Of a stretch of DNA of 64,000 nt, positions 1 through 12,551 are shown piece by piece. The stretch comes from Stromatinia cepivora. Its lineage: Eukaryota > Ascomycota > Leotiomycetes > Helotiales > Sclerotiniaceae. The stretch is from the NCBI GenBank assembly GCA_014898415.1, contig RCTD01000016.1, forward strand, positions 372,001 through 436,000. Direction: 5' to 3'. The notes beneath the pieces were generated by a model that saw only the letters and a program-made list of their open reading frames with translations, had not been told where the DNA came from and searched no databases. Every line of letters begins with the position of its first letter. The first letter of the stretch is position 1. Position numbers and translations under genes: made by a program.

Positions 1-1420
1 AATTCGGTGCTAAAGCTAGTGATCTCCAATGGTTAATAAGTGCATATACATTAACCTTTGGAGGATTTCTCTTACTCGCAGGTGTATTAAGCGATAGATT
101 TGGACGCAAGCTTATTTTTTGCATCGGGATGCTTTGGATATCGATTTGGACGATCGCAAATGGATTCGCAACGTCGTTTGTCCAATTGGCTATTTTTCGC
201 GCGCTGCAGGGAATCGGGGCAGCGATGACGGTTCCGTCGGCGGTGGGAATCATCTCTTCGTATTTTGTGGCGAAGGATCGTACGATTGCGTTATCGTTCT
301 TTGCGGCTTCGGGCGCGGTGGGTTTCTGCGCGGGACTTATTTTTGGCGGTTTCTTGACGGGGAGTCTCGGGTGGAGATACCTTTTTTATGTCTCTGCTGC
401 GCTGACGGGGGCGTTGGGGGTTTTGGGACAGTTTATCTTACCGCGCGATCGGTTGGTCGGGATGGAGAAACCGAGTTTGGATTTGTTGGGCGCGGGATTG
501 TCGACCGGTGGACTAATTTTGCTCTCGTTTGTGCTGTCGAGTGGAGGCGTGTATGGGTGGAGCAAGGCTTTCATTATCGTCTTGTTGATTCTCTCGGTGC
601 TTGTCCTGGGGATTTTTGTTTATGTGGAGAAGAGGGCTTCGCATCCCATCATGCCGCTTTCGCTTTGGAAAATCCAAAATTTTGCTGCCTTGTGGATTTC
701 GGGGTTTGGTATGTTGTTTACTTTTTTATCGCCTGCCCCCTCGCTTCTCCTCTTCTTTCTTTAACCCATCACTTCTTAACTTATATACTATACTATACTA
801 ACGCAACCCATAAAGTATGCTACGGCGGCTACCAAACAGTCCTCTACTACATCGTCCTCATAGCACAAGAAGTAAACCTCCTCTCGCCCGGCAAAACCGC
901 CCTCTACTTCCTCCCCATGGGTCTCACCGGTTTCATCTTCTCGATGTCGGTCGGCAAAATCCTCGAGCGCTACAACACCAAATCCATCCTCCTCCTAGGC
1001 ATGCTAATGATGATGGGATCACCCATCCCGGCCGCCCTCCTAACCTCAACCTCCTTCTCTTTCTGGACACACGTGCTGCCCACCTCCCTCCTCGTCGTCG
1101 CAGCCGTCACAATCGTCTACTGTTCCTGCACCATTATCCTCCTCTCGAGCGTACCAACCAGCGTAAAGAGTCTCTGTGGCGGCATGATTAATACGGCGTT
1201 TCAGATTGGATCGGGTGTGGGATTGGCGCTTAGTAGTGCGGTGGTGCAGGCGGTGGATACGGAGAAGGGGAAGGGGAGTTTAGAGCAGTATAGTACGGGA
1301 CTGTGGTTTTGTGTTGCGTTTGGGGGTGTGGGGTTTGTGGCTAGTGTGGTGGGGGTGAGGAATTCGACGGCGGGGGGGTTTGGGGGGAGGAGGGGCGCGG
1401 TGGAGGGGGTGTCGCGTTAG
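1..1420 (+). CDS. MFS drug:H+ antiporter-type transporter, 5' partial
   Basis: This is a membrane transporter of the major facilitator superfamily, probably a plasma-membrane drug/H+ antiporter with 12-14 helices. It is open from the left edge (codons from base 3), so the start and first helix are missing. Two exons: up to 708, and 816-1420; intron 709-815 begins GTATGT and ends AAAG, and the phase is kept (split GTA codon). About 436 residues are visible. Near the N-terminus are LISAYTL and the loop motif GVLSDRFGRKL (MFS motif A, GxLxDRxGRK), then GAAMTVPSAVGIISSYF, which fits motif C. Many hydrophobic helices follow. The last ~20 residues are Gly/Arg-rich and hydrophilic, as in a cytoplasmic tail. 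The second exon has C-rich codons in its first half and G-rich codons in its second half. The substrate cannot be told from sequence. The gene is convergent with the next one. Family call firm; subfamily (DHA2-like) tentative. Confidence 0.88.
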
Positions 1421-2944
1421 GTGGTGGTGATTATGTGATGATGGGGTAGGGGGATGTTTGAGGGGTATGATGTATTGGGTTTGAACGATGAGTAGTTTCG
1501 ACATATATTAATATATTCATATATACATATATATGAATAGATGACAAACGAAGGCATTTTGATCATCAAAATGAAACTACTTAGAAATCACACAACGAAC
1601 ACTACAAAAACCACGTTTTTGTCACAAATAAAATTTAGAATTTCACACTTTATGATATAACGAGATAGATGAATAGACTTCTTTTTATATAAATATATTG
1701 CTTGAACAGAATGTACTTGGACACCTCGATAATTCTATTTAATTTCCATTTTAATATAAATATCAATTAAATTCCCATCTACTTCAAATTCCCAGCCTGA
1801 AGTCCTTGCCCTACTTGAAGTAAATATGTATTTTTCAAATAAAAGTATATCAAACCAAACCAAACTGTATTAAATGATGATAGACTAGAAAAGTCAAGTC
1901 GAGGCGAAGGAATTCGAAATCATACTCATATCAGATTATAGCAATCATTGGATTACCAACCAGCCCACACCTGAACGGTATTGGATAATTTGTCCAGTAA
2001 CCCCCGACTTCTTCAGAGACTACTCTACTTCGCTTTACTGCATTTGAAGGAAGTGAATAGATTAGATATCAAGTCAAAATACACTCCAAAATTCCATTTT
2101 TGTTGCGCTATCTCTATATATTCCAGACCTCAACTAGGTACCAACACCCCGCATTCCTATGATTATATGTACAAAAAGAACGAGACAAGGAACCAAAAAA
2201 GGAAAATGATCCCGGTGCCCTTTGACCGGAAACTCCAAAACCAACCACGAAATAGATTAGATGTATAAACAGAAAAAAAGCCTTTTGCCCCAATCCCAAG
2301 AACCTTTCAAATGCTTATGCTTGCATGCATACAAGACCCGAGTTCATACCATGTATGTAATCCTTAAGAAATATAAATACCCCCTCTGTCCGCCTATTGT
2401 CCCAGAGAAATAATGACAATGATTAAGCAATTAATCCCCATCCGTCTGTTTGCATATATAGAAAAAGGTTAAATCCAATACTTTCGCCGGAGCCCAAAGA
2501 GAGCGCCGTGTGTGATATGTCCAATGGTTCGCGTGCCTTGATTATGGACAAGTAGAGATAAACGATAGTAAGCCAAAAATGAAAGAAAAAATTAGCAGGA
2601 GCACTCCATGGAGTTCGCTCGATTTTTGTGCGTGGTGTTGTAATGAGTAGCCGTTTATCGTGAGAAGAGCCTGGCTTGATGATTCCGGGCCCGTTCTGGT
2701 TTATATGGGCTCGATCGACAAGATCGATGCGGGGAGTAGATTTGTTTGCTTCCGGTTAGGAAAGGTAGCAACAACCCCAGGTTGCTAGTTTTTTTTAAAA
2801 GCATATTAACGAGCTACAAGGCAAGTCGATGCAGGAAGTGACCGTTCGATCAAACGTGGAATGTGAGTCATGGACATGAACAGTCAGGTCTGGCAATAGA
2901 ATTGGCCACCATAAGGAAAGTTATCGATGATGTCAAACCCTCGA
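1421..2944. other. Gene-free spacer between convergent 3' ends
   Basis: This AT-rich stretch must hold the 3' UTRs and polyadenylation sites of both flanking genes. A near-perfect AT hairpin of 24 nt lies at 1515-1538 (ATTCATATATA against its reverse complement), about 95 bases after the transporter stop; it could mark a 3' end but this is a guess. Short ORFs at 1981-2268 and 2114-2299 overlap each other on opposite strands and look like chance. I see no RNA gene. Confidence 0.6.
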
Positions 2945-5906
2945 TTACCCATCAAACTCATCATCTCCATCATCGTCATCACCGCCTTCCATCGCTTTTC
3001 TCAAATCAATGACGCTTTTTCGAACCCTCTTGCCCAACGTAACAGGGCTCCTTGGATCAGCCAATGCTTGGTATCTTTCGTATTCCGTTGCTGGCATGTT
3101 CAACTCATCTCCATTCCCGTTCTCATCATCCTCGTCAGCGTTGTCAGCATTTCGAATGGCTTTTGGAGCACGACGGGCACGAGTGCTTGGTTCACGAGGT
3201 GGAAGGATTCTTGCCAGAGGCCCTTTGGCCTTCTTGTTTACCTTGATCTTAGGCGATGAGGCGGATATAAAATGAGGTCCCTCTGATGGCGTTGATATTG
3301 ATTTACTAGGACGACCTTTACGAGCTTTTTTAGTAGGAGAAGCGCTTGGCGCTTCGGCAATGGCTTTAGAAATTCGCTTGCGCTTAGTTCGGGATGATGG
3401 TGGTGAAATGATTGGGTGTGCGGCAGGGGTTGCTTCCTTTTTGATGACTGGCTCCTGTGACGGTTCCACTTCTTCATCTTCTTCGATTGTTGCCTGTTTT
3501 TTACTTGATTTTCGGGCCTTTTGTGATTGAGAAGTGGCGACAGGAGTTTCGCTTGATCCACTATTACGCTTTCCTCGTATAACTTTCTTTGGAGATTCCT
3601 GAATTGAAATGTATTTTTCAACAGATGCAGCTGCACGTTTTCGAGTAGCTATTCGAGTTTCATGTGTTAGGGTCTGCTCACGGGTAGAGGAACGGTTGAT
3701 TTGACGATTACCATAAGAAGAAATAGTTGATTGCGACGACGAGCTGCCGGGCCTTGAATTGATAGCCTCAGTTGCTTCCGAGTCCGAATCCTCATCGTGT
3801 TCCGTAGTTGGCAGGATTGCATTTTCTTCTTCAGTTTCAGCACTTGGTTCGATATTAGCTTCCTTCTTGACTCGACTACCTGACTTGCTTGACTTGGCTG
3901 ACTTGGTTGGATGCTTCTTTGGTTTTATAACTTTAGCCCTTGGCTTTATAGGTGGTACGATTGCTGCAGGGGTCTCGGATGGCGCTGTAGTAACTTCTTC
4001 TGTGGGGGGTATAACGTCAACAACGGCCACAAGAGGAGGAACAGGAAGCGGATGCTTCCGTGGCCTACCACCTGCATGCTTCTTTTTCACAACCGGTTCA
4101 ACTGGTAATTCTTCCGCGATCTGGTTGACAAGAGATTCGGCCGATTGCTGCAGCTGTTCCTGTTCGGATGGCAGAAGGTGTCGAGAAATATCTTCGTCTT
4201 TTGCAGCATCATCTTCAAGCATCGGTGGCTCATCTTCGCCCGAAGCAAGTTGAACATCTTTGAGCTTTGAAAGAGATTTTGGCGGTCTTCCGATGGGCTT
4301 TCCAGATGGAAAGGTTCTCCTAATGGGGGTTTGACTTCGGCTTTGTTTTCGAGGAGTCTTCGACAACTCTCCAATAGCATCATCAAGTACTCGGATCTTC
4401 CGTTGTCGTTTCGCTGGCAAACCATCTGATTCATCTTCTGGTGTACTCTGGTCGTACATCTTCCTGGTCGCCATTCGCTGAGCTCGACCACTTCTACTTT
4501 CTCCCATGTCTACTTCACCCAAACCACGCTTTCTAGACGCTGTCGGAATTGGTTGCGCACCAAGATGTTTTGGATGTGAAGAATATTCAAAACCGTATAC
4601 ATCTGCTTGCTTCATATCGTCCCACTTTGTGGAATCTATTAAACGTCCTACTTTTCTCTTCTCGGCTTCTATCTCCTCTTTGGTCAGTTTGATCTCAGGC
4701 AAGGGCTCGTTGAGAAGTTTTGGCTTGTTCGACTCTTTCAGTTCCTTTTGCTTAAGCCTTTGTTTTTCTTGTTCTCTAGCGAAAGCTTGCCTCTGAAGTT
4801 TCGCCCTGAATTGTGGGTCCCGAAGGCTTTCAAGACGTAGGCGAAATTCATCATCTTCGTCAAATTGATTCATAAAAGCCGTCCATTCAGGGGCCTTTGA
4901 TTTTAATTCAACGGCATATTCTTTTGCGATAGCCACCAGGTCGTCTCTTTCCAATTGCTCGGCAACTCTGTCTGCCTCTTCTACGGCTTTCTCGGCTTCT
5001 TTTTCGATTTGAAGTCTTTCTCTCTCTTGACATTCATATGCATAAATTTCTTCATCAATTGCATCAAACTCCTTTTGCCAAACGGCTAAAACATTCTATG
5101 ATAACGATTAGTCGTTGTGTTCTACGCCGCACAGTATGAAGTAGGAAATCCAATCTAAAATTATAGAAAACAAACTCGAGGCCATGAAGGAGCGACGATG
5201 ACTTACTGTACTAATCATCTCAGCTCTTTTGTACAATTCATCATATGTCATTTCGCTAGGATTTTTGAGGTATTTTTCGAAGTGTTGAACGGGCGGAAGT
5301 TTAGGGTATTTGAACTTAAGGCCGATATCAGGATCATTGATGTCTACATCAAGTTCCTCATGGCCTTCAATTTGATCATAGTAGTCGAATTCGGATTTCG
5401 GGTCGATATATGGTTGAATCAGATCATGGCCTTTGGAATTAGAATCTTCTTCGTCGGCATTAGCAATAGCAATTGCAGGCTCTTGAGCCGCATTGTAGTC
5501 GAAATGCAAATCTGCTTTTGGCCCATCTCCATTGGAAAAACATTTTGATGTAGCAATTAAGTTTCCAGGTGAAGTAGGAGGTGGTGATAAAGAACTACCC
5601 GAAGTAGTAACAGTTCCTATTGATTCCGCTGTGGATGGTCGACTGCATGCAGCCACGTGATTGAGAAAGTCCTACATATTGTGAATATGAAAAGATTGTC
5701 GTGATGGGACTAGGAGTATATAGAGATTGACTTACTGTATCTGATAGTTCTGCGAATGTATTACTGCAATTGGGACAAGTTGGTGTTGAGGAAAATGAAG
5801 TAAAAGAACTAGATGAAGTTTCTTGAGACTCGGAAGAGCCAACTCCTTTCTCAATATTAGAAGTAGAATCTTGAGTCGCAATAGGAGGAACCTTGATTCG
5901 CGCCAT
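2945..5906 (-). CDS. Unknown nuclear protein: UBZ-like zinc finger plus AT-hooks, 928 aa
   Basis: I do not recognise this protein by name. Three exons on the minus strand, 5736-5906, 5207-5671 and 2945-5095; introns 5672-5735 and 5096-5206 both start GTAAGT and join in phase 0. The chosen start begins MARIKVPPIA. Near the N-terminus C44-x2-C47 and H62-x3-C66 form one CCHC finger whose halves are split by intron 1; the pattern CPNC...NHVAAC resembles UBZ4 (Rad18-type) ubiquitin-binding fingers. Residues ~213-360 are charged and probably helical. The C-terminal two thirds are disordered, Lys/Ser/Pro-rich, with AT-hook-like cores GRPPK (481-485), GRPRK (555-559) and KGRPSK (~815), and many basic nuclear-signal-like runs. 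The end is very acidic (GGDDDDGDDEFDG). I infer a chromatin-associated protein that may bind ubiquitin and AT-rich DNA. Gene structure is solid; function is inference. Confidence 0.85.
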
Positions 5907-6557
5907 ATTGAAGAAGATTGAAAAGTTTCCTCTGTGAATTGATAGGAAGAATATGAAACCAACACAGTTTGTTGTGCTGGTTTCAACTCTCAAAGAGTTC
6001 GAGTTTTTGTCCACAAGGTCTCAGACGTTAAGTAAGTTTTGCAGCTGTACATGCAACCGGAAGAAAATGTATACCAAAATATTTAAGAGAAGAGGTACAA
6101 ATTGAATGAGAAGATTTATAAGAAGATTAGCAAAAGAGCTCAATGATCAAATACATGCTATTTTCAAGACATAAAGCTATTGTTGTTCAAAAGTATTGTA
6201 GTCGGTCAGATTCTCATTTTACTGCTTTAAAAAGGTTATTTCGATTCAATTTGGGCTTCGGGTCATAAAATGTTAGATGGCGGTGCTCGGTGCTTTAGAC
6301 GCCTCAATTGTGGCTGGAGCCAATCATATATCAATATAAAGTTGCATTAGCCTCGTCCCATATTATTGATGTTTGTTTGGACCTTTATCAACCACGACCA
6401 AAATAGAAGCCAGGGCAAATGAGACAGATGGAAGTCAAAGTGAATAATAATATCTATATCATTTCTTTGGTACGAACATTTACTCAACAAACAACAAAAT
6501 ACTCTCAATTAAATCATTCAATCATTGATATTGCTGGTTAATCAACAAATCAATATC
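5907..6557. promoter_or_regulatory. Divergent promoter region between the UBZ-like gene and MTC1
   Basis: These 651 bases separate two start codons that point away from each other, so they must hold both promoters and 5' UTRs. The sequence is AT-rich without a coding ORF or clear repeat. A TATA-like stretch (ATCAATATAAAG) lies near 6330. No specific operator can be named. Confidence 0.6.
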
Positions 6558-8206
6558 ATGGCTTCAAAGAAATCAAAACCAGCTCCAACCGATGATGAAT
6601 TGAATGAACTCTTGGAAGGTATTGATGAAGTTAAAGTTAAAGCACCTTCTTCCAAGGGAACTTCGAAATCACATAAAACAAAACAACCATCTCAATCAGA
6701 ACAGGATTTACTTGCGGAACTTGAAAACCTTGGAGCCCAGCAACCAAGTAGACCACATACACCACGAATTCAACAAGTGAAGCGTTCGAATACAGCAACC
6801 CCTCCTCCAGCTTCTCGCAGAAGTGAGGACAGATCAAGCGAGGAGAAACCTACTCTACCTCGAAAGTCTGTTGACAGTACTCGATCATTTCATACTAGTT
6901 TTGCCCCTTCAGCAACTAGTAGCGATCTTCAAGAAGCTGAAAAGAAAGCTCCAGTTGCTCAACCTGCTACTGAAACTCCATCAGCGGGTGGGGGATGGTC
7001 ATGGGGAAGTGTCTTCGCAACAGCAACAGCTACAGCTAGTGCAGCTGTTAATCAAGCTCAAGCTGCAGTTAAGGAAATTCAACAGAATGAAGAAGCAAAA
7101 CGATGGGCGGAACAAGTTAAAGGGAATGTTGGAGTTCTTAGAGGTTTTGGTAAGATATAAATTTGACTAATTGGCAAGCGAGGGATATGCTAATCAAAGG
7201 TGAAGGTGGTGAGTTGAGATCAAGAGCTCTTCCAACCTTTACAAATATTCTTCATACTCTCGCACCACCTATTTCATCCCACGAACGACTTCAAATTCAC
7301 ATCACCCATGATTTTATCGGATATCCTTCTCTCGACCCTCTCATCTATTCTACATTTTCTCGTGTAATGGCTCAAGTTGAAGGAGGAGACTTACTTGTCA
7401 TCCAACGTGGTCACGAATCAACAGCACGTCGCGCTTCCGAAGCTGGTTATACTGGAGGCAATGCAGGATGGAGCGATGGACCATGGTGGCGCGGAGGAAC
7501 TGATAATCGTGATATTGGCTCTGTGAAAGGACTCGTCGAAGGAACGAAACTCGTCCGCGTAAGCGCGGAAGCTTATTCGAAGGAGTATTTCGATGCCCAT
7601 GGTGGATTAGAACTTGCGGCTCAACGAGCTACCGAAGATCTTAGCGAATCGAACCCAGTTCGCAGCAGCGATATCTTCATGGCCGTACAAGCGATTACCC
7701 ACGAAGCACCAGTCGATTTATTCCAAAGAGGTCCGGTAACAGAGAAGGAGGGAGGTGTGGTCGACGATAAACCGAAACCTGATGAATTAATCTCCTTCGC
7801 TATTTACCTCCACGATCCAGTTCACACCATAACGTTCTCTACACTTACCCAAGCTATTCCCGCAAAATGGATTGAATGGCTCGATGCTCCCGCTCCACTG
7901 ACTCCCGTATCCGCATCTTCACCCTCAAAAGAGAAGTCCGGGTTCTTCGGTGCAGAATCAGAGAATGCGCATACAGGGTTACCGGAAGAGATTCGGCAAA
8001 TTATAGAGAGTGGAGGAGTGGATCCACGTGAATGGGTCGCGGAATGGGTGGAGGAGACACTGAGTTTGGGAGTGGGTGTTGTAGCACAAAGATATGTGGC
8101 AAGGAGGATGGGAGTTGGTGAAGGGGGTATTGGAAAGGGAAAGGCTAGGATGGAAGAGGTGCTTGGCGACGGAGGTGGAGAGGCAGCAAGAGCGGGGTTA
8201 ATTTGA
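6558..8206 (+). CDS. mtc1: Maintenance of telomere capping protein 1 (MTC1/DUF5427 family)
   Basis: Two exons, 6558-7149 and 7200-8206, give 532 residues. The 50-nt intron starts GTAAGA, has a TGACTAAT branch-like site and ends AAAG; the split codon is GGT. The start is the ATG opening MASKKSKPAP. The first ~130 residues are polar, Ser/Pro/Lys-rich and disordered. A Trp-containing segment GGGWSWGSVFATATA leads into an alanine-rich helix (AAVNQAQAAVKEIQ). A conserved globular part follows, with LPTFTNILHTLAPPISSHER, HITHDFIGYPSLDPLIYSTF and AQVEGGDLLVIQRG. This matches my memory of fungal proteins annotated as Mtc1, which in yeast is linked to telomere capping genetically and to COPI-type vesicle proteins physically; the molecular activity is unknown. 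A proline/serine insert lies near the C-terminus. No odd features. Confidence 0.85.
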
Positions 8207-11191
8207 TGGGATTTGGAAGAAGGGAAAGCGGCATCGGTGGTTCCCATGACTGATATGACTGTTCTCAGGCGTTTTAAATTTCTCGCCATGTCATGGCGTA
8301 ATAATCAGGTTATGGATGGTTTGGTGATGGTTAGTTGAGTAGTCGCGTCAATCAATCAATGCGTACATCATTAATTTTTTTCTTGGGCCGAAAAGGTAAT
8401 GGGTCACAAGTTCTGGATTATCTGAGTGGGTGTGGTCTCTTTGTTGTATTTGTTTTTGTGACTAATATACTTATGAAAAAAAAAGCTGTGATATGCTTAT
8501 CCACTCATTTGTTCATCTATTCTTAAACATGAACGTTTGATCCAGTCTTCGGGGGCTTTGATTTATATGTTATATTTATATATGGTAGGTGTGGTTGCTG
8601 TGGAAGTGGAAGTGGAAGTGGAAATGAAAAGAAGTATAGGTAGACAGAGTGAGGGAGGTGGGAGGTCAAGATGTCCAATAGTCCGAGCTAGCAAGCTAAA
8701 TATAAATTTTCAATATTTCAAAAGATTCAAGTATTTGAAGATATATAAATGTTGAAATATAATTCAATATTTCAAATTATCGAATATCTCAATACGATTC
8801 AAGAAATTAAATTCTTTTCATTCTTAAAGGCAGTTCGGACTATTAGCCCCCCTTGGAGATGGTGATGGTGATGGAAGTGTAGGTGCATGTGGGAGTTGAG
8901 AAGGCTTGAGAAAGCTAATGGGGTGAAAATATAGATGGTATGTGATATATGGGTTGTTAACTAGAAGGAAGGTGTTAGGGAGTGTGTGCGCGTATGGCTA
9001 GGAATGATGCGGATGGTGCGAATGGATCGATGGATTTGGTGGGTAGGTTAATAGGCGGGGAATTGTATCGAGGGATTTCTTACTTGATGAGGGGTGATAG
9101 GATTGGGTAGGTTAGGTTAAGATCATAGGATGGATATTAAATGGAAGGCTGGCGTTAGGGTTATATGATGCCTTAGGTTAGTAGGGACGTGATGGGAGGC
9201 GGGATAAATGGGTGGTGATGGAGCTTAATTACTGGAAAGAAATAGCGTGGCAGGGCGGATTTGTTCTTCGAAACTACTAGTTGGTATTTAGTTGGTATTT
9301 AGTTCATCGTGATTAGTTCATCTGGCCTATCTCGCTTTTTGATCTCTTCTATCTTTCTCTTTCCTTGCTGTTGTTGGTGCGGAATTCTTGGTTTGGAGAG
9401 GGAGTTTGGATATGGGGTACGGAAAGGGGGGGGGATATTGGAAGAGAGGTGAGTGGGGATGGGGAGGTATTTGGAGAGGTGACTGGAGGCCTGGAGGGAT
9501 AGTATGAGATTTGATAATGTAAGGAGAATTAAGGAGGAGGCAGGGTGAGAAGTTACGGGAAGAGTGATGCGATGTATTTATCTGTTCTGCTTTCTTAGCT
9601 TGAATACACGACAATTGATTATTCTCCTCGGAGTGCGTTTGTATGTCATTGATCCCGTGGTCTTGGTTTTGGTTTTGGTGGAAGGGTAACTCGGATAGCT
9701 GATGGTTGATGGTTGGTAGAGCGGAGGGACTGGAAGGTGAAGCAAAAAGTGAGTGGGGCGGAGTGGAGCGGGGATAAAGAATGGAGATGGAAATTTTGGG
9801 AGAGACTGCGACTGCGGACTGCCTACGTGACTGTAACTTCGGAATTGGAAATTGGGCTTTCATTGATTGTGCGAATGGAGCTCATGATAATAATAGTGAT
9901 TATAGGGAGAAAGGGGCACTTACTGTAGCATGAGAATGTCACTAAAAGAGATTATATCACGAGCAAAGGTAAAGTCAATGGAAAATAAGAAAAAAGTACT
10001 AGAAGAGATCTGTCAGGTCACTATCGTGCAAGAAAGCATATGAAAATGTCACAATAAAGGAGTTCTGGACAACGAAATTAGAAGTATATACCTCACTTCG
10101 CTACCATTAATACCATTCAATGACATTGTGATGAAGTTTTCTAACTATAATACTCGGATATAACCACACCCGATGTGATGGGAATTGAAGATAAAAATTC
10201 AGAATGGAGTAACTAGTAGAAAGCGTAGTCTGTATATAAAAGTACAGGGTAAGAAGATCCGGGTGGTTGATGTTTGATAGGTTTTGATGAGGTAGGTTGG
10301 AATGGAAAAGATTTTTACTTTAACTTAGGGCAGAAAAAATAGAGCTTAGCTAGCGTTATAATAATGAGATATTGTATTCAACACCCTTCTGAAATAGAAG
10401 GAGGTGATACTGAAGGTGGTATGTGACATTACATACCACTTTAATTTTAGGAGGGAGGATACAAATGAATATACAATAAAAGCCACACCGACACATAAAT
10501 TATCTGGAAGGAAGAAGAAGACGGGGAAAGATGATAGCGAAAAGAGCGATCAAGGCTGCCAGAGAACGAAAAAGAAAACAACAATTTTTGATAGTTATAC
10601 AAATGCCAAGACAAAGCTATATTACTCGACTGCCAGAAAGTATGAAACTCCAACGCTGGAGAAACCAGGTCAATCCTCTCGTACCCAGTTTACCATCTTG
10701 AGGTACGTGCCCCTAGCTTCGGAGTTGCATATTTTCTGGCCGCACGAGTATCCAGGAGTATCAGCCCTATGTAAGTTCGTAATAAAAGAACGAGGTTACC
10801 GCTAAGTTAGGACAACATTCCATCCAACTGCCGACCCTAGTTCTGACCGGTATCGATTCTAGCTCTGGCAGATGCGGATGATCGGACGAGCGACTAGTTA
10901 TTAGGTTTGCGCCGGTCTTTTAAGTCTAAAGGCTTAGCTTATCACCGTTTTTTTATCTAGCGGGGCTATTGACGACACGAAGAATTAGCTAATAGCTAAT
11001 CGAATGACAAATACTAGTGTGAGGACTTTTATGCACTACTCACATAGCCTCTTTAATTGTATGGAAATATTTCTATTTGCATTAGCGGGTGTGATATTAT
11101 GAATATAGGCGGAGTTGTCATGGTATAAAAAGATCTAATTGTTTGCTAGTGTAATATAGAAATATATAAACTTTGCCTATCTTACCCCTTT

Positions 11192-11388
11192 TTCCTTTCC
11201 TTTCCTTTCCTTTCCTTTCCTTTCCTTTCCTTTCCTTTCCTTTCCTTTCCTTTCCTTTCCTTTCCTTCCTTTCCTTTCCTTTCCTTTCCTTTCCTTTCCT
11301 TTCCTTTCCTTTCCTTTCCTTTCCTTTCCTTTCCTTTCCTTTCCTTTCCTTTCCTTTCCTTTCCTTTCCTTTCCTTTCCTTTCCTTTC
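11192..11388. repeat. (TTTCC)n microsatellite, about 39 copies
   Basis: A pentanucleotide tract of about 197 bases, nearly pure TTTCC with one shortened unit (CCTTCC) near 11265. It is a perfect polypurine/polypyrimidine strand-biased run. The long frames on both strands here (Pro-Phe-Leu-Ser and Lys-Glu-Arg-Lys-Gly repeats) are products of the repeat and are not genes. Confidence 0.97.
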
Positions 11389-12161
11389 TCTTTAGTTTTG
11401 TGAAAATCTCCTTCACCCTGTCTCTGTCACGACCAAATTCAGATAAATTATACATCCCTCTCCATCCTGCGATTCAAAGCTCTCCATTCAAACCCTTCCA
11501 GTTGAATATTTCCAGGCCAGGTGCCAATCGAGGTCGATATATTGAAGCACAACTCATATTAAACTCAGTGAAACCGTGGATTAAGAAGTGTAATTGCAAC
11601 TAGGCCAAACGGTAAGTGTAGAGAGTATTTGTGTAGCGTTGAGTCCTATGCAGCATCTCATATGGCATGTAACAAGCCATTTAAGCCTTTTAATCGATGA
11701 GATGATGACACTCTTCTCTTTCGTCATGTTTTGAGTCTCCTTCCGATCTTTCCTTCAATATGGCCTTTTTTTGTTCGCTTATCCCAGTCTGGTCAAATAC
11801 ATGGCGTGGTAAGCGAAGCGAGTGTATGAATAGTTCCTTGGAAACATCTAGTTGTGAACTGTTATTGCTAGTATATTTTGATCGAGTAAAGCAAGTGGAC
11901 GTGTGCTGGATGGATGGGATAAAAGGGCGAATAGATGGAAAAGCGATTTCTTCTTTTCTCCGAATAGAAAAAGGGTTGATTCATCTCGTGAGGCTATTTC
12001 GAAATTGGCGATAAACTCGTTATTAGTCTGAATGGGCTGCACCAGCTGGTATCTCGACTCCGGTGCATTATAGATGCGTAGATAGGTATATGCAGATTAG
12101 CAACACTCTTAATTGTCCTTCCATTTTATGGGGCGTAGCCTCGAGCACCGAATAGTTCTCG

Positions 12162-12551
12162 CTAGCATTGATGTCGCCTCAGTTGAGTAGCCGAATATCT
12201 GCAAGTTTCAACTTCCGCTGTTCTCCCTCGACTCCGTTCCCTTGACGAGTTTTGAACAACGAGCAGCTCTAATTTTGAATGTATCACTTCTGTTTCAGTT
12301 GGTGGTGGATATTTCCCGGTGTATGCAGCGTCGAAAGCTGGTATCCGATTCCTATCGTCTAATCCTCGTCGTCCTGCCGTCCTGAAGTCCAGCATGTCGT
12401 AAATAGCAGTTTGCTTTATCTTAACACCAATATTGGCAATAATATCGAAAGTCTCAGGTCATGGATAGTGGCACCAAGCCGATAGTATCTCAATGACTTC
12501 TTTGCGAACGGTTGGACACGTCGATAGAAAGCCCATGGGTATTTTGCCTTT
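12162..12551 (-). pseudogene. Decayed fragment resembling the C-terminus of a Zn2Cys6 transcription factor
   Basis: A frame of about 130 codons on the minus strand is open except for one TGA at 12459-12461. Before the stop it reads CPTVRKEVIEIL, which resembles the conserved C-terminal stretch of many fungal Zn2Cys6 regulators (C-R-D-P-x-V-R-R-E-A-I-x-L-L). After the stop come PETFDIIAN and AGRRGLDDRNRIPAF, similar to the following part of those proteins. The stop lies where an Arg codon CGA would be one C-to-T change away. There is no start, no DNA-binding domain and no upstream continuation beyond a TGA at 12552-12554. I infer a relic of a lost regulator. The similarity is from memory and the fragment is short. 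Confidence 0.45.

Noticed and set aside
119..1420. A 433-residue single frame across the transporter
   Set aside because: Its first 215 codons read a Cys/Gly-rich shadow of exon 1 and only the part after 815 is real; a 107-nt intron joins the true frames.
9327..9863. 178-residue minus-strand frame
   Set aside because: It is Pro/Ser/His low complexity on the complement of a purine-rich tract, with no splice sites or family signature.
11173..11455. Long Pro-Phe-Leu-Ser and Lys-Glu-Arg-Lys-Gly frames
   Set aside because: Both are translations of the TTTCC microsatellite.
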